Of a DNA stretch of 49,857 nucleotides, positions 40,001-47,978 are shown in pieces. The translations under genes were made by a program, and so were the position numbers. Under the pieces are notes generated by a model that saw only the letters and a program-made list of their open reading frames with translations, searched no databases and had not been told where the DNA came from. How positions within the stretch are numbered: position 1 is the first letter of the stretch; every line of letters begins with the position of its first letter. The DNA lies in NCBI GenBank assembly GCA_040182905.1, contig JARQWU010000045.1:1-49857 (forward strand), read 5' to 3'. This DNA comes from Barthelona sp. PAP020 (Eukaryota; Metamonada: BaSk clade).

Positions 40001-42018
40001 TCTATTGGTTTAAAATCATCAGAACAAACCTTTTCATAACGATTTACAATATCTTTCATACCATCCAATTTAATTGAAATGGTTTCAGAATTATCATCCA
40101 ATAAAATAATATTGAAATATTCTTGTGAACATTTATCATTTAAAAATTCATAATATGTATCAAATTCTTTCAAAATCAAATCGAATAATTCAGCAGAAAT
40201 ATGAATTTTTGATTGAAGTAATAATTTTTGAAATTTAGATTCTCTAATCAAACCATGATATTCTTGACGTAATTTCAAATCATTAGTTTTAGTTAATTTT
40301 GATGATTTTGCTAATTTTGGTAACTTTTTAACAGTATCATAATAAATTAAACTGTATAAAAATTCTGATTGTTCAGTGATATGTAATAATATTGAATTAA
40401 GACATTCAATACTTAGCTTATGTTTAAATAAACAATAAACAATATTGAATTCATATTTTTCAAAAATTAAATTGCAAATTTCATAAAAGTATGTGTTATT
40501 ATAATCAAATAAGGTCAACCAATGAGAAATAACATTAACATTCAAACTATCAAGCATCGAAAAAATAAATGCTAAACAAGCTCCATAATATTGAGAAGTA
40601 ATTCCTTTAGGTAAAATATAAAACTTTGAATTAAGATCATTGATAGTTAATTCTAACATTTCTTTGTTTAAATCAAGTTTATTATAATAGGCAAGCATAC
40701 AATGTGAAAATATTAGCCAAAAACAATTTACATTTTCCATAATATTTTCATCAATTGAACTTAATTCAATAATCTCATTATAATATGTATCAGGTAATGA
40801 TTTAAAGGCTTCTATTTCAACAGGAATAATAGGAGATGTTTCAGAAGGAAAAAAATAATATGGATATAATAAATCACAAAAGAATTTCAATTTTTCAATT
40901 TTTTCAAATTTTACCCAAAACTTTTCAAATGTTTCAATGTTTTGATCTTTTCTTAATTGAATTAAAGCTAATTCCATATCATAAACTTCTTTTTCATTTA
41001 AAATATTTATCACTTCTGAATCAACCAAAGAATTTTTCTTTAAAAATGCTAAAACAAATGTAGAATTTAAAAATATATTGTCTAATAAACATTTTTTGAT
41101 CAAAGAAATTGAATAAAATCCCAAAAGTACATTGCTTACTTCACATAACTTTGTGGTATCGTGTTTTAAAGCAAATTCAACGAACTTTACAATAAATTCA
41201 TCAGCTAAACCTTTATATTCCAAATTCAATAGCTCATAAATTAAAGAAACAGAAAAATTTAAAGATCTTTTAAAAATACGAACAAATAATTCATAACAAT
41301 CATCAAAACATTCATATCCAAACTTATTAATGAAATATTCAAGAATAAAACGTAAAAATACCTCAATAATCTCCATTTTACCACTAAATAAATTCAATTT
41401 GATAAAATCACTTTGAATATAGTCTGTTTTAACCATTAATAATATGGATAAATATAAAATAAAAGGCTTTGTTATTGCATTGCCATTCACATTAAAAACA
41501 TTCAAATAATCAATCAAAAATATGTCAAAAGAATCGTTTACAACTTTTTTGATTTTTTTAAAACTCTTTTCTAAGTTCACATTGATATAATTATCAAAAA
41601 TTATCTCAAACAATTTAAAAAAGCCACGAACTTGTTGTTTGCCATCAAGAATATGACAATGTTCAATAAAAATACAAAAACAGTCCAACAAAAATTTGTA
41701 AGTTTTTGCAGAAACTTTTTTGGGGAATTTTTCAGTAATAACATTTATAAAATTATATGTTGCATCTTCTCTTGATTTTAATAAAACTTTCAAAAATTCA
41801 ATCATCTGATTAAATGTTTCAGTTTCTTGATGTTTTTTAAAACAGTTAAACCACACAGAAATAGCAACATTTCCTTGCTCAAGAGTAAAAGTTTCATCAT
41901 TTAAACACTTATTCATGTGTTGAAAAAATGTAATTCTGTGATCAATAGTTCCAGAAATTGCAAGCTTACCTTGCTCTTTCAATTCTAAAGATAAATATTC
42001 TTCAGAATTAAAACTCAT
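34069..42018 (-). CDS. GCN1: GCN1, HEAT-repeat activator of the eIF2-alpha kinase GCN2 (2649 aa)
   Basis: Ribosome-associated scaffold that senses stalled or collided ribosomes and activates GCN2. A single intron-free ORF of 2649 codons, close to yeast and human GCN1 (about 2670). The whole protein is helical repeat. The best-conserved part is the eEF3-like HEAT region near residues 1340-1700: GLRPSGIKSILPII, SRVRISCLNMLANM, LSLLIPVLNSGLGD, TNKRMSCTIIGSI and KDLDPYIDQIL followed by VPSVRETSSIALGQLV. Family knowledge places the GCN2 (RWD) binding region in the C-terminal third, which is present. A short 12-bp tandem repeat adds ENVQ units near residue 1320. Confidence 0.95.
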   Translation of the reverse strand: MSFNSEEYLSLELKEQGKLAISGTIDHRITFFQHMNKCLNDETFTLEQGNVAISVWFNCFKKHQETETFNQMIEFLKVLLKSREDATYNFINVITEKFPKKVSAKTYKFLLDCFCIFIEHCHILDGKQQVRGFFKLFEIIFDNYINVNLEKSFKKIKKVVNDSFDIFLIDYLNVFNVNGNAITKPFILYLSILLMVKTDYIQSDFIKLNLFSGKMEIIEVFLRFILEYFINKFGYECFDDCYELFVRIFKRSLNFSVSLIYELLNLEYKGLADEFIVKFVEFALKHDTTKLCEVSNVLLGFYSISLIKKCLLDNIFLNSTFVLAFLKKNSLVDSEVINILNEKEVYDMELALIQLRKDQNIETFEKFWVKFEKIEKLKFFCDLLYPYYFFPSETSPIIPVEIEAFKSLPDTYYNEIIELSSIDENIMENVNCFWLIFSHCMLAYYNKLDLNKEMLELTINDLNSKFYILPKGITSQYYGACLAFIFSMLDSLNVNVISHWLTLFDYNNTYFYEICNLIFEKYEFNIVYCLFKHKLSIECLNSILLHITEQSEFLYSLIYYDTVKKLPKLAKSSKLTKTNDLKLRQEYHGLIRESKFQKLLLQSKIHISAELFDLILKEFDTYYEFLNDKCSQEYFNIILLDDNSETISIKLDGMKDIVNRYEKVCSDDFKPIDISKKHGKALERASILNFQDEKLKASKTQRDMLVAVEYEKLVEFDKILSEETLIRKEFNQQLNNFEIILNLIHCFINQFDDVIYGLYCQKFFKFFKFLKFGKITKLLNILENSLDVLFDRIDFKNVSKEIWFGGVDNKDKLTEFVDLNRDLTYHQFIFLIPIIIENIDTYGHIFDYFVRQLLEQLSKQDVIIILNMNKQLKLWFNELIFKILKNCYPSQIEHISMYLLTFKQWNYFEIFENLGIDVFMKANDQTKLVMIDCLMVSLENGYLPKGIKEEEYYLILKVFGYQEENVELSKRISLLNIKENEKTLLNERVINPYQQYNFGKEEYTSQGLMFILDFSKQYYDAEVFINSLPRFFKNYFLKKDDENLDNVFILVICHYFAILNEIFDNKQNWITIHNQTILRNTFKDNLKEYRQILIKILIEIIDETINKTIIEEWLSEPTFLQDMSGEVVLCCSELTAKMLKFAENDQEIYLSFRNSFEDLLQERIELVNVIDYETLHSDLPKQHQKSLINEYQRQLIIMDQGIVFFIRNLTELVINMHSEKDIRAIIQIFLINIILHDSIEIQRQLGLDLGRLLVEIKQQDNWKQCFNDLLELKEDLHKRGYSYIISGILKAIGPFSLKQLNIIDQLKDLIFEPINQENVQENVQENGQEPKRKLNKDENKHLIFLTLTESLSYCFNRLFEPYLVQLLPAIIELMSCSNNRMSQIILSISSRLITGLRPSGIKSILPIIKNAISRKEKSSRVRISCLNMLANMTLSNAKVMNKILPEIMPDLVDCVRDTNSSVSDTASKTLLSVSEAFTCTEIKESAPKLINALVRPAKYLFSTLETILHLSFSTSIDGASLSLLIPVLNSGLGDVNTTNKRMSCTIIGSIINISEHKDLDPYIDQILIKLYNTVQNSVPSVRETSSIALGQLVKRFKTKCDTLIIDGLYEGLVSTNPSERIGSAQALSQIIASQGLDELQMLWPKIVVSLKSQANNVVLGYLLLLTYLPDALQQKYSSYASKTFDLTLTVLSRSDIEIRKASILVANNIIERFGLVYRKHIVHSLLRVGMIDDHDTVRQHSFDILNYFINFILQLKQHDELKILDKEMDSMSSSMKHTKLQEIVKSSTKSMKELIPDYYDELIAMLFMGRNDVINNIASSATMIWKSVIANTPLTISQSLEYILRFYGRTLGERWNHHDELNDVSSYLKARVDVTCISECILRALTALGTNQKEKSLSMLFSLKKEVKNVIFAEMLNSLISKQSKEILELKGEEICDNLYELMIDPSLETRVSAGIAFSTLNLNGGYLIIAPTLSRLLNTVSIAELSQYATDSLTVILGENPSLSKQLVPQFLSSVTISSSMTLALLSTVAPIGIRQQLHKIVGRLIEASIPEESNSTTTLLVINETGQAILKNLSFILFEVSKTDLTTITIAMKKQIHSPSLTIQLAFCYVLIDFFDLIIEKGRGIVEFEAKLFGDYISNLLMLLKTDCEPLSIAIGEIFKRINQLIPKASIEHLDEIISTIQSLQLWSTAEGLYVEGFKYGVAMKELSEILFKPFIEAISAYQTTIARGIRYLILSSDIKNVPDRTNILKGCIAPLIRILSNPQRLELAVINEYLETVKIILQDSIKELKAFVSALNTLLPKLLLFEDRSVRDLSCQILIIAVPYIRKPNTILAQILCYAGYGQLIIENDFKIPSLYSSFSDPISKDVRFSIYNCVRLLLIELQTLDIDIEDSLINVLWNIVDSEIVSDNAEIRSVIAKIGGIVINYFDDEDSINDWFEEIIENYKESMNLGYISLINCVCVNEQIKADLLKIVINNALKGLKNLTNPDIQIGWLRAIPNICANEIVKKELFILQSNLLIQAVNMIVSDHTYVRETAFIAIRTILDKQSQDNSHDIIDDTLLPLFTQIIFTSLRHLKADQRYIANVVLYKLFRVDEDSDGLKVALNSTDGYLDSVLKNQIESYHSRTLETLEIEPLTISEFSPLNFV
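38041..38076 (-). repeat. 12-bp x 3 coding microrepeat in GCN1
   Basis: Three copies of a 12-bp unit (ATTTTCTTGAAC on the plus strand, last copy with a changed end) encode an ENVQ-type tetrapeptide repeat in a variable loop. Confidence 0.8.
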
Positions 42019-42277
42019 TTCGAATTAATTAAATGACAAAAAAAAAAGGGTAAAAAAGTCAAAATTTTCTTTTATTACCAGCACTTGATTGTTTAACAAT
42101 TGGTTTTGTTGTTTTGTTCTGTTTGTATATATATGATATATTGTCAATAATTATCAATTTAATCAAAATGAAAAATAAAATGTTTGAAATAACCGAATGT
42201 TTATAAACTACAATATAAACCAAAATAAATCGTCTGTAATCAAAAGTATTTGATATTTCGACTAAAATTGAAAGGAA

Positions 42278-43093
42278 TTAAGAAGTCCAATCGAAATCGC
42301 TGGTTTCTATTTTGAAATCATGTTTTTTGATCGGCTTAGATTGCTTTTCTTTTACTTGTTCTTCACTCAAAATCTTAACAAAGGGTTTATCATTGGATTT
42401 TTTGTCGAACTTCAAGGTTGGAATTTTGAGTTCCATCTCACTTGATGATTGTGTTGAATATATTACTTCTTTAGAAACTAAATTTTTGATTTTTTCAGCC
42501 AACGTTTTTTCTTTAGTTGTTTCTAATACGTTTTCCTTGTTTGTAAACACACCTATTTGGGTTTTTTTTTCTGCTAATACCAGTGCTTCTTCCAAATTTG
42601 ATTCAATAATGGGCAATTCGTTTGAGACTGTGATTGAATCTGCTGTTTCTGTAATTTTTTCTTTTGACTCATCACCCATAAGCTCAACATCTGCTATTTT
42701 TTCAGATACATTTGATTCAATGTGTATATTAGCACCATTATCACTCATCACATCAACAGAACTTTTTTCCACCGCCTTTTGAGCAGTTTCATCTGAAACA
42801 TAATTTTGCATTTTTTCATTGTTGTTAAAACAATTATCAACACGATATTGACTTTCTTTCTTTTGTTTCATTGAACCAATTGTTTTTTGTTTTTCATCAA
42901 GATTGAAGAAAGCTTTGAATACTAGTTGCCAATCTTCATCAAGACTTTTGATGTGGTTTTTGAATTCAATATCAAATTCCTTGTTTGAATTATTATTTTT
43001 TTCAAACCATTGTAAACATTGTTTTCGATAGTTTGCACATTCAGATAAAATGATTTGTTGATCGTCTTCGGATAAAAAAGAGTAATCAACCAT
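42278..43093 (-). CDS. Unknown acidic protein (271 aa)
   Basis: ATG 43093 to TAA 42278. Residues 1-75 are ordered and helical with aromatic residues (MVDYSFLSEDDQQIILSECA; HIKSLDEDWQLVFKAFFNLD). The rest is Glu/Lys/Ser-rich and probably disordered, with a closing DFKIETSDFDWTS. Not recognised. The start lies 76 bp from the start of the divergent small coiled-coil gene, so the two may share a promoter. Confidence 0.7.
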   Translation of the reverse strand: MVDYSFLSEDDQQIILSECANYRKQCLQWFEKNNNSNKEFDIEFKNHIKSLDEDWQLVFKAFFNLDEKQKTIGSMKQKKESQYRVDNCFNNNEKMQNYVSDETAQKAVEKSSVDVMSDNGANIHIESNVSEKIADVELMGDESKEKITETADSITVSNELPIIESNLEEALVLAEKKTQIGVFTNKENVLETTKEKTLAEKIKNLVSKEVIYSTQSSSEMELKIPTLKFDKKSNDKPFVKILSEEQVKEKQSKPIKKHDFKIETSDFDWTS

Positions 43094-43169
43094 TTGATGG
43101 GTTAAATAAAAGAATTGAGAGCAATCAGAGGCTTTTTATTGGAATCAATTTTTTTTTTAAGTTTTTATT

Positions 43170-43487
43170 ATGAATGAAATAATCACATCCGATTTGGCCC
43201 AAAGTATTGATGAACCAATTAAAAATTGTAATGAAGTTTTGAATGAAGTTAAAATTTCTCAAGACAATTTATTGAAAGAAATGGACCTTTTAGAAGAAAA
43301 ATTGATGGAAATAAAGCATTTTGAAATGATTAATATTCAAGAATATATTGAATTAATAAAAAATTTAAGAAACAAAACGAACAAATTAGAACAAAAAGTT
43401 ATTCAAACTCAAAGTAATGTAGAAACAACAAAAAATCGTGCAAATATTTATTTAAAATCTTTATTTGATAAAAGAAATCAACATTAA
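43170..43487 (+). CDS. Small coiled-coil protein, possibly Snapin/BLOC-1-like (105 aa)
   Basis: ATG 43170 to TAA 43487. Almost entirely helical heptad-like sequence with a break near residues 50-58 (KHFEMINIQEYIELIKNLRNK). Length and the two-helix layout resemble Snapin/BLOC1S7-type lysosome-positioning subunits, but no residue is diagnostic. Other short coiled-coil families fit too. Confidence 0.6.
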   Translation: MNEIITSDLAQSIDEPIKNCNEVLNEVKISQDNLLKEMDLLEEKLMEIKHFEMINIQEYIELIKNLRNKTNKLEQKVIQTQSNVETTKNRANIYLKSLFDKRNQH

Positions 43488-43520
43488 TACAATATATATA
43501 CATAAATATTTTTTTTAAAT

Positions 43521-45707
43521 TTACAAAAGTTTATTTTTTCTCAACAAATGGACTGTTTGACCATCTTTAATTCGTATTCTTTTATTTTTTAAAATTTTTA
43601 ACAATTTTTCAATCACAAATATGTATTTATTCAACTGATCATTTGAAACATTCTTAAAAGTTTCAACTTCTTCCTTATATTTATTTAATTGTAAATCTCT
43701 GAAAATTAGCCACCTTTTGTACTTTTCAATTCTTTCTTCATATTGAATTCTTTCTTTTCTCAGCAATTTTTCAGCAGCTTCAATTTTTTTTTCAATTTGA
43801 TTGTCCATATTTTTTGTTGTGTCCATCATATATCTAGTCTGAGAAACGTTTGTTTCGGGTAATATCCTTGATGTATTTAATTTTGTTTGTGAACGTTTTG
43901 TTATTCCAAAAGTTTCATTCATTTCGTTTAATTTGCTTTCAAGGCGTATTTTTGAAGTTGCTTGCAAATCTATGATTTTTTGTTGTTGGCTGTTCTTGGA
44001 AACTTCCAATTGGGTTTCAAATTCAACTTTTTGTTGAAAATTCTTGTGTTTCAGTTCGTTTATAGTTTCTTGAAGCTTATTCATTTTGAGCAATAATTCC
44101 CTTTTTTGTTTATTGTTTTCCAATTTCATCTGCTGAATTTTGATTTCTTGTTCTTTTACAATTTCTGCATCTATTTCGTCATTCAAGAGCTTAGCCATTG
44201 CAGTCATAGGTCTAGCATCAAAAGAACCAGTCTGAAAAGAACTAGAGCAAAAAGAACCAGCAGAATTAGTTAAATTTTGAAAAAGATTGTTTTTTGATTG
44301 ATTCTTCACACTATTCATGGCAGTACTTGGTCTTTCCAATGACAAAATATTTTGTTCTGTGGGATTTTCCATCCTTTTACCATCTTTTAACTCTAAAATC
44401 TTCTGATTTGCTTCATTTAATTGTTCTTTCAAATGACTCACTTGACTTTGAAGTTCCTTTATATAATTATCAGCTTGTTCCGATGAAACACTGTTAAAAT
44501 TAATTTTTGGATAGTTTTTAATTGAACTACATTGAAAACTAAAAGATAACGTAGATAAGCATTCATTTGTAAATGATTCATGTGGATGTAAATGTGCTAA
44601 TAATCTGGTATATGAATTTCCTGCCAATGAACTTTGTAAAATACGTGTCAACTTACTTTCACGGAAAGGGATATGATCTTTATTGGTAGTCAAATGCAAT
44701 ATTACCTTTCCAAGAATACTTAACGACTTATTTATAGACATTGCTTCAGCAGCACGTAATCCTTCGACTTTTGATTGAGATAATCGTTCAGATCCTGCAA
44801 GATCAACAAAATTGATTTTAGAGAATCTTGATTCATTTCCAGATTTGGATGTTTGCATCAAATACAGAGAAAACACTGTGTGGGATCTTGAAGAATGTTC
44901 ATTCATTGCAGTTCCAAATGTTTTTCGATGTGTCAAACCAGAATTAATTAAATGCTCTACATCTTTTGAGCAATACAATGGAATAATACTCAAATCATTG
45001 ACAAAGACTTCACCATCCATCGATCTAATGTCAAGATTTTGATTTTTTGCCAAACTTTTTGATTTACCAATATTTTTTGGACGCAAAGGAATAACTTTAT
45101 TGTTTAGATGAGGTTGCAACAATAATTCACTAACTCTATGGGAACCCCAATCTTCAATTGAACAATTAGAAAAAGATCTTTCATATTCTTCACTATTTGA
45201 AAGAATATTGTTACTGATTAAATGTGTTTCAGCTGGAAATTCCTCATTCGTCGAATAAATACCCAAATCATTTATATTTTCCAAATATATTTCCATAAAA
45301 CTTCCAAATATTTGGTAATTTTTATAAACAACCAACGAATTCAATTTGGAAAAAATATATTCAATCGATAAGCTAATAATACCTCTTGTCGGCTCTGATT
45401 CACCAAACAAAGAGTAACTTTTACCTGCACTTGTTTGTCCAAAACAAAATATACAACTATTATATCCTTCTAAAAAATGATCAACCAAAGGTTTGGCACA
45501 TTCATTAAACACAGTTTTTTGATCACTTTCTGGAGGAAAAATACGATCAAATTTATATTTTCTATCTGTAGTTTCGTTTTCATCATAAATAGAAATGATT
45601 TCAGGGTTGTGCTTAGGTTCGAAATTTGTAATTGGAAGACTTCCATCATAATTCGGTCTGCATCTTATATATGTTTTAACTGTTTCAGAATCAGCTAAAT
45701 CACTCAT
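43521..45707 (-). CDS. Kinesin with N-terminal motor (728 aa)
   Basis: Microtubule motor ATPase. The motor spans residues about 8-400: P-loop GQTSAGKS near residue 88, switch I NEHSSRSH, switch II DLAGSER, then the microtubule-binding HIPFRESKLTRILQSSLAGN. A neck follows and then a long coiled coil (about 405-728) broken by a Ser/Asn-rich stretch near 450-500. An insertion of about 70 residues sits between EIYLENINDLG and the LDIRSMDGEVFVNDLS strand, longer than in most kinesins. The motor position suggests plus-end-directed movement. Subfamily not assigned. Basic tail at the C-terminus. Confidence 0.93.
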   Translation of the reverse strand: MSDLADSETVKTYIRCRPNYDGSLPITNFEPKHNPEIISIYDENETTDRKYKFDRIFPPESDQKTVFNECAKPLVDHFLEGYNSCIFCFGQTSAGKSYSLFGESEPTRGIISLSIEYIFSKLNSLVVYKNYQIFGSFMEIYLENINDLGIYSTNEEFPAETHLISNNILSNSEEYERSFSNCSIEDWGSHRVSELLLQPHLNNKVIPLRPKNIGKSKSLAKNQNLDIRSMDGEVFVNDLSIIPLYCSKDVEHLINSGLTHRKTFGTAMNEHSSRSHTVFSLYLMQTSKSGNESRFSKINFVDLAGSERLSQSKVEGLRAAEAMSINKSLSILGKVILHLTTNKDHIPFRESKLTRILQSSLAGNSYTRLLAHLHPHESFTNECLSTLSFSFQCSSIKNYPKINFNSVSSEQADNYIKELQSQVSHLKEQLNEANQKILELKDGKRMENPTEQNILSLERPSTAMNSVKNQSKNNLFQNLTNSAGSFCSSSFQTGSFDARPMTAMAKLLNDEIDAEIVKEQEIKIQQMKLENNKQKRELLLKMNKLQETINELKHKNFQQKVEFETQLEVSKNSQQQKIIDLQATSKIRLESKLNEMNETFGITKRSQTKLNTSRILPETNVSQTRYMMDTTKNMDNQIEKKIEAAEKLLRKERIQYEERIEKYKRWLIFRDLQLNKYKEEVETFKNVSNDQLNKYIFVIEKLLKILKNKRIRIKDGQTVHLLRKNKLL

Positions 45708-46276
45708 CTAACATGAACAATTATTGAAAAACAAATTTCAATGAAACTTTAGAATTTATTTTTCGCTTTTCCTACCTTTCAAACTTCACAAAAACATTGT
45801 TTCAAACACTTATTTTTCTTTAAATTATATAAAATTATCTTTTATCAAAAAAGAATGAAATTGAAAAAAAACCATTCAATCCAATTCTTCGTGTCAAGTC
45901 TTCTTTTCGATGTTTAGTGAATAGTGTTTTTTTTTAAATGAATAGTTAGTTGTTTTCTTCAATTTCAAAAAATGCTGCTCTAAATCCATTTCATTTTGCC
46001 CTCATAATCAACCTGAGAAGTATTAAATTTTCATTCATTTGCTAATAAAAATGGCACAAAAGAATTATTTTTACATTTATTAAAAGAAAAAATCAAGATA
46101 TATTGTTTATCTTCTAAAGGAATAGTTTTCGGTATGAATGAGCACTTTTCACCTGATAGAATAAAGTCTAATAGTACTGAAGAATCAGAGGGACAAATAA
46201 TGAAAGAGAAGAACAGAAAGTTTTAAAAAAAATGATATTTTTGCAAAGACAATGTTTCAAAAAATCATCATAACTC
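45708..46276. other. Intergenic region, no supported gene
   Basis: 570 bp of AT-rich sequence upstream of the kinesin and downstream of the WD40 gene. A 30-codon ORF (ATG 46134 to TAA 46226, plus strand) is the only one of note and is too short to support. No RNA fold recognised. Confidence 0.6.
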
Positions 46277-47449
46277 TCAATCATCATCATCATCATTTTC
46301 ATCATTTTGTTCAATAACAAATTCATGCATATTTCCACCATTATTTTTGTTTATATTGATCAAATCCCAGCATTTATTGACAATTTTATCATATTCTTCC
46401 TGATTCATACAAAGGCCTGCACCAATTAATTGACGAATGATACCAAAATTTACATGAAAAGAAAAAAGACTTGATAAAACATGAACGCAATTTTTAGATA
46501 ATTCAATGAGTTTGGATTGATAAAAAGAGTCACAACTATGAACAATAGAATACAATCTAATTGTTTTATTAACACACCTTCCACAAGCTATTTGTTTCAT
46601 GCAAGGTGAAATGGCAAGCGAAAAATGGGAATCGAAACCACAATAGATCCTTTGAATCTCATTAAAATTCTTCATATCAAATGATGTAATATATCCATCA
46701 CCCGATGAGACAAGAAGAACATTGGATGTCAAGAAACAAAGTGACCACACATATACATCCATGTCAAACATATGAATAAGTGATCCGTTGTCCATATTCC
46801 AAAGCTTTACTTTGTTTGAAAGACTACCAGCAACAATAATTCTTTCAGTTGGATGAAAGTCAATGGCTTTGACACAACTATCATGATCAAAAGAACGAAT
46901 AAGAGTCAGATTAACAGCATCAATCAACATGACAGTCTTGTTACCATTTCCAACCAAAATATAATCACCATTGGATGAAAGTTTCAATCTCCAAATCACC
47001 CAAGCATGAAGCTTTGTTTCAAAAGCAACATTACAACTTTTAATATCCCACTTTTTAAGACTTCCATGATCATCACCGGAAAATATATAACGAGAACAAT
47101 GAGAAAAGCAAATGCTATTAATATAGGAATCATTTGTCCATTTGCTTAAAATGGAAAAATTTTGGAGACTATAAACAATTATAGACTTATCATAGGAGCA
47201 TGTAGCGAACATTAGTCCATCCTTTGAAAAAGTAACATCTTCAACATTCGTTGAATGATCTTTCAAAACGCGAATTAACTTTCTTGTTCGCGTATCCATC
47301 AAATAAACAGCACCATCATTCCTTCCAATCACCAAATATTCGCCATTTGGCGAATATCTGCCAACATTCATTGAACTAACTTCAATTTCTCCAAAATTCG
47401 TTTCATCAATTTTCCATTGGAGCATATCATAAATATTATTCTCTGACAT
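46277..47449 (-). CDS. WD40 beta-propeller protein (390 aa)
   Basis: The first ATG in frame is 47449 (MSENNIYDMLQW); the open frame upstream has no ATG. About seven WD40-like blades cover residues 25-320 (for example GEYLVIGRNDGAVYLMDTRT, LMFATCSYDKSIIVYSL, YIFSGDDHGSLKKWDI and RIIVAGSLSNKVKLWNM). A helical segment (about 320-375) and a poly-Asp tail (DENDDDDD) follow. A protein-interaction platform; the orthologue cannot be told from the propeller alone. Confidence 0.88.
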   Translation of the reverse strand: MSENNIYDMLQWKIDETNFGEIEVSSMNVGRYSPNGEYLVIGRNDGAVYLMDTRTRKLIRVLKDHSTNVEDVTFSKDGLMFATCSYDKSIIVYSLQNFSILSKWTNDSYINSICFSHCSRYIFSGDDHGSLKKWDIKSCNVAFETKLHAWVIWRLKLSSNGDYILVGNGNKTVMLIDAVNLTLIRSFDHDSCVKAIDFHPTERIIVAGSLSNKVKLWNMDNGSLIHMFDMDVYVWSLCFLTSNVLLVSSGDGYITSFDMKNFNEIQRIYCGFDSHFSLAISPCMKQIACGRCVNKTIRLYSIVHSCDSFYQSKLIELSKNCVHVLSSLFSFHVNFGIIRQLIGAGLCMNQEEYDKIVNKCWDLININKNNGGNMHEFVIEQNDENDDDDD

Positions 47450-47657
47450 ATGTTTAATCAATTAATGATACATTTGACTCCTGTAGACCGAAAGAGTTAA
47501 CCTCTGACTCTGAGATTCACAGACACAAATTTAAACATCTAACTCATGTAATAATGTTAACACAATTCATTGTATCCTTTTAAACCGAATATTTTTGTGC
47601 AACAAAAAAAACAGTTTTTTACGCTTGATTCACCAAAGAACAGTAGACAAAGGACAA

Positions 47658-47804
47658 TTATGACAATGAAAAAGCCTTCAAAAACTGTATAACATCTTGT
47701 TTAAAAGAAGAATCATCAACATAAAATTGTACCCTTTTCAAAGAAAACATCCTTTTTGTTTTTATATCATCAATACACCCTTTGATATCGGTTTTTTTCC
47801 TCAT
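47658..47804 (-). CDS. Possible small protein gene (48 aa)
   Basis: ATG 47804 to TAA 47658, in a 530-bp gap between two same-strand genes. The product (begins MRKKTDIKGCIDD; contains KRVQFYVDDSSFKQDVIQFL) has an amphipathic, non-low-complexity composition unusual for chance ORFs here. It may be complete or the last exon of a spliced gene. No family recognised. Confidence 0.3.
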   Translation of the reverse strand: MRKKTDIKGCIDDIKTKRMFSLKRVQFYVDDSSFKQDVIQFLKAFSLS

Positions 47805-47835
47805 ATAATATCTATCTTGTTTTGATGAGCAAATA

Positions 47836-47851
47836 TTAGCCTTCTGGCTAA
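47836..47851 (+). other. Perfect 6-bp hairpin resembling U2 snRNA stem-loop I
   Basis: TTAGCC-TTCT-GGCTAA, followed by AATCA, matches the first stem-loop of U2 snRNA (GGCCUUUUGGCUAAGAUCA) at most positions. The branch-site-recognition GUAGUA that should follow is absent and a T-run comes soon after. Probably a fragment or coincidence. Confidence 0.15.
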
Positions 47852-47978
47852 AATCAGTTCTTCAACTTTTTTTTTTTCCTTTAAAATGTTCCAAAAAAAA
47901 CTTTTTCTGTGCAATTCTACTTTATTGCATGCGAATCAAAACTGTTGATAGAAAAAAAAAGGAAAAAAGTGAACTGTT

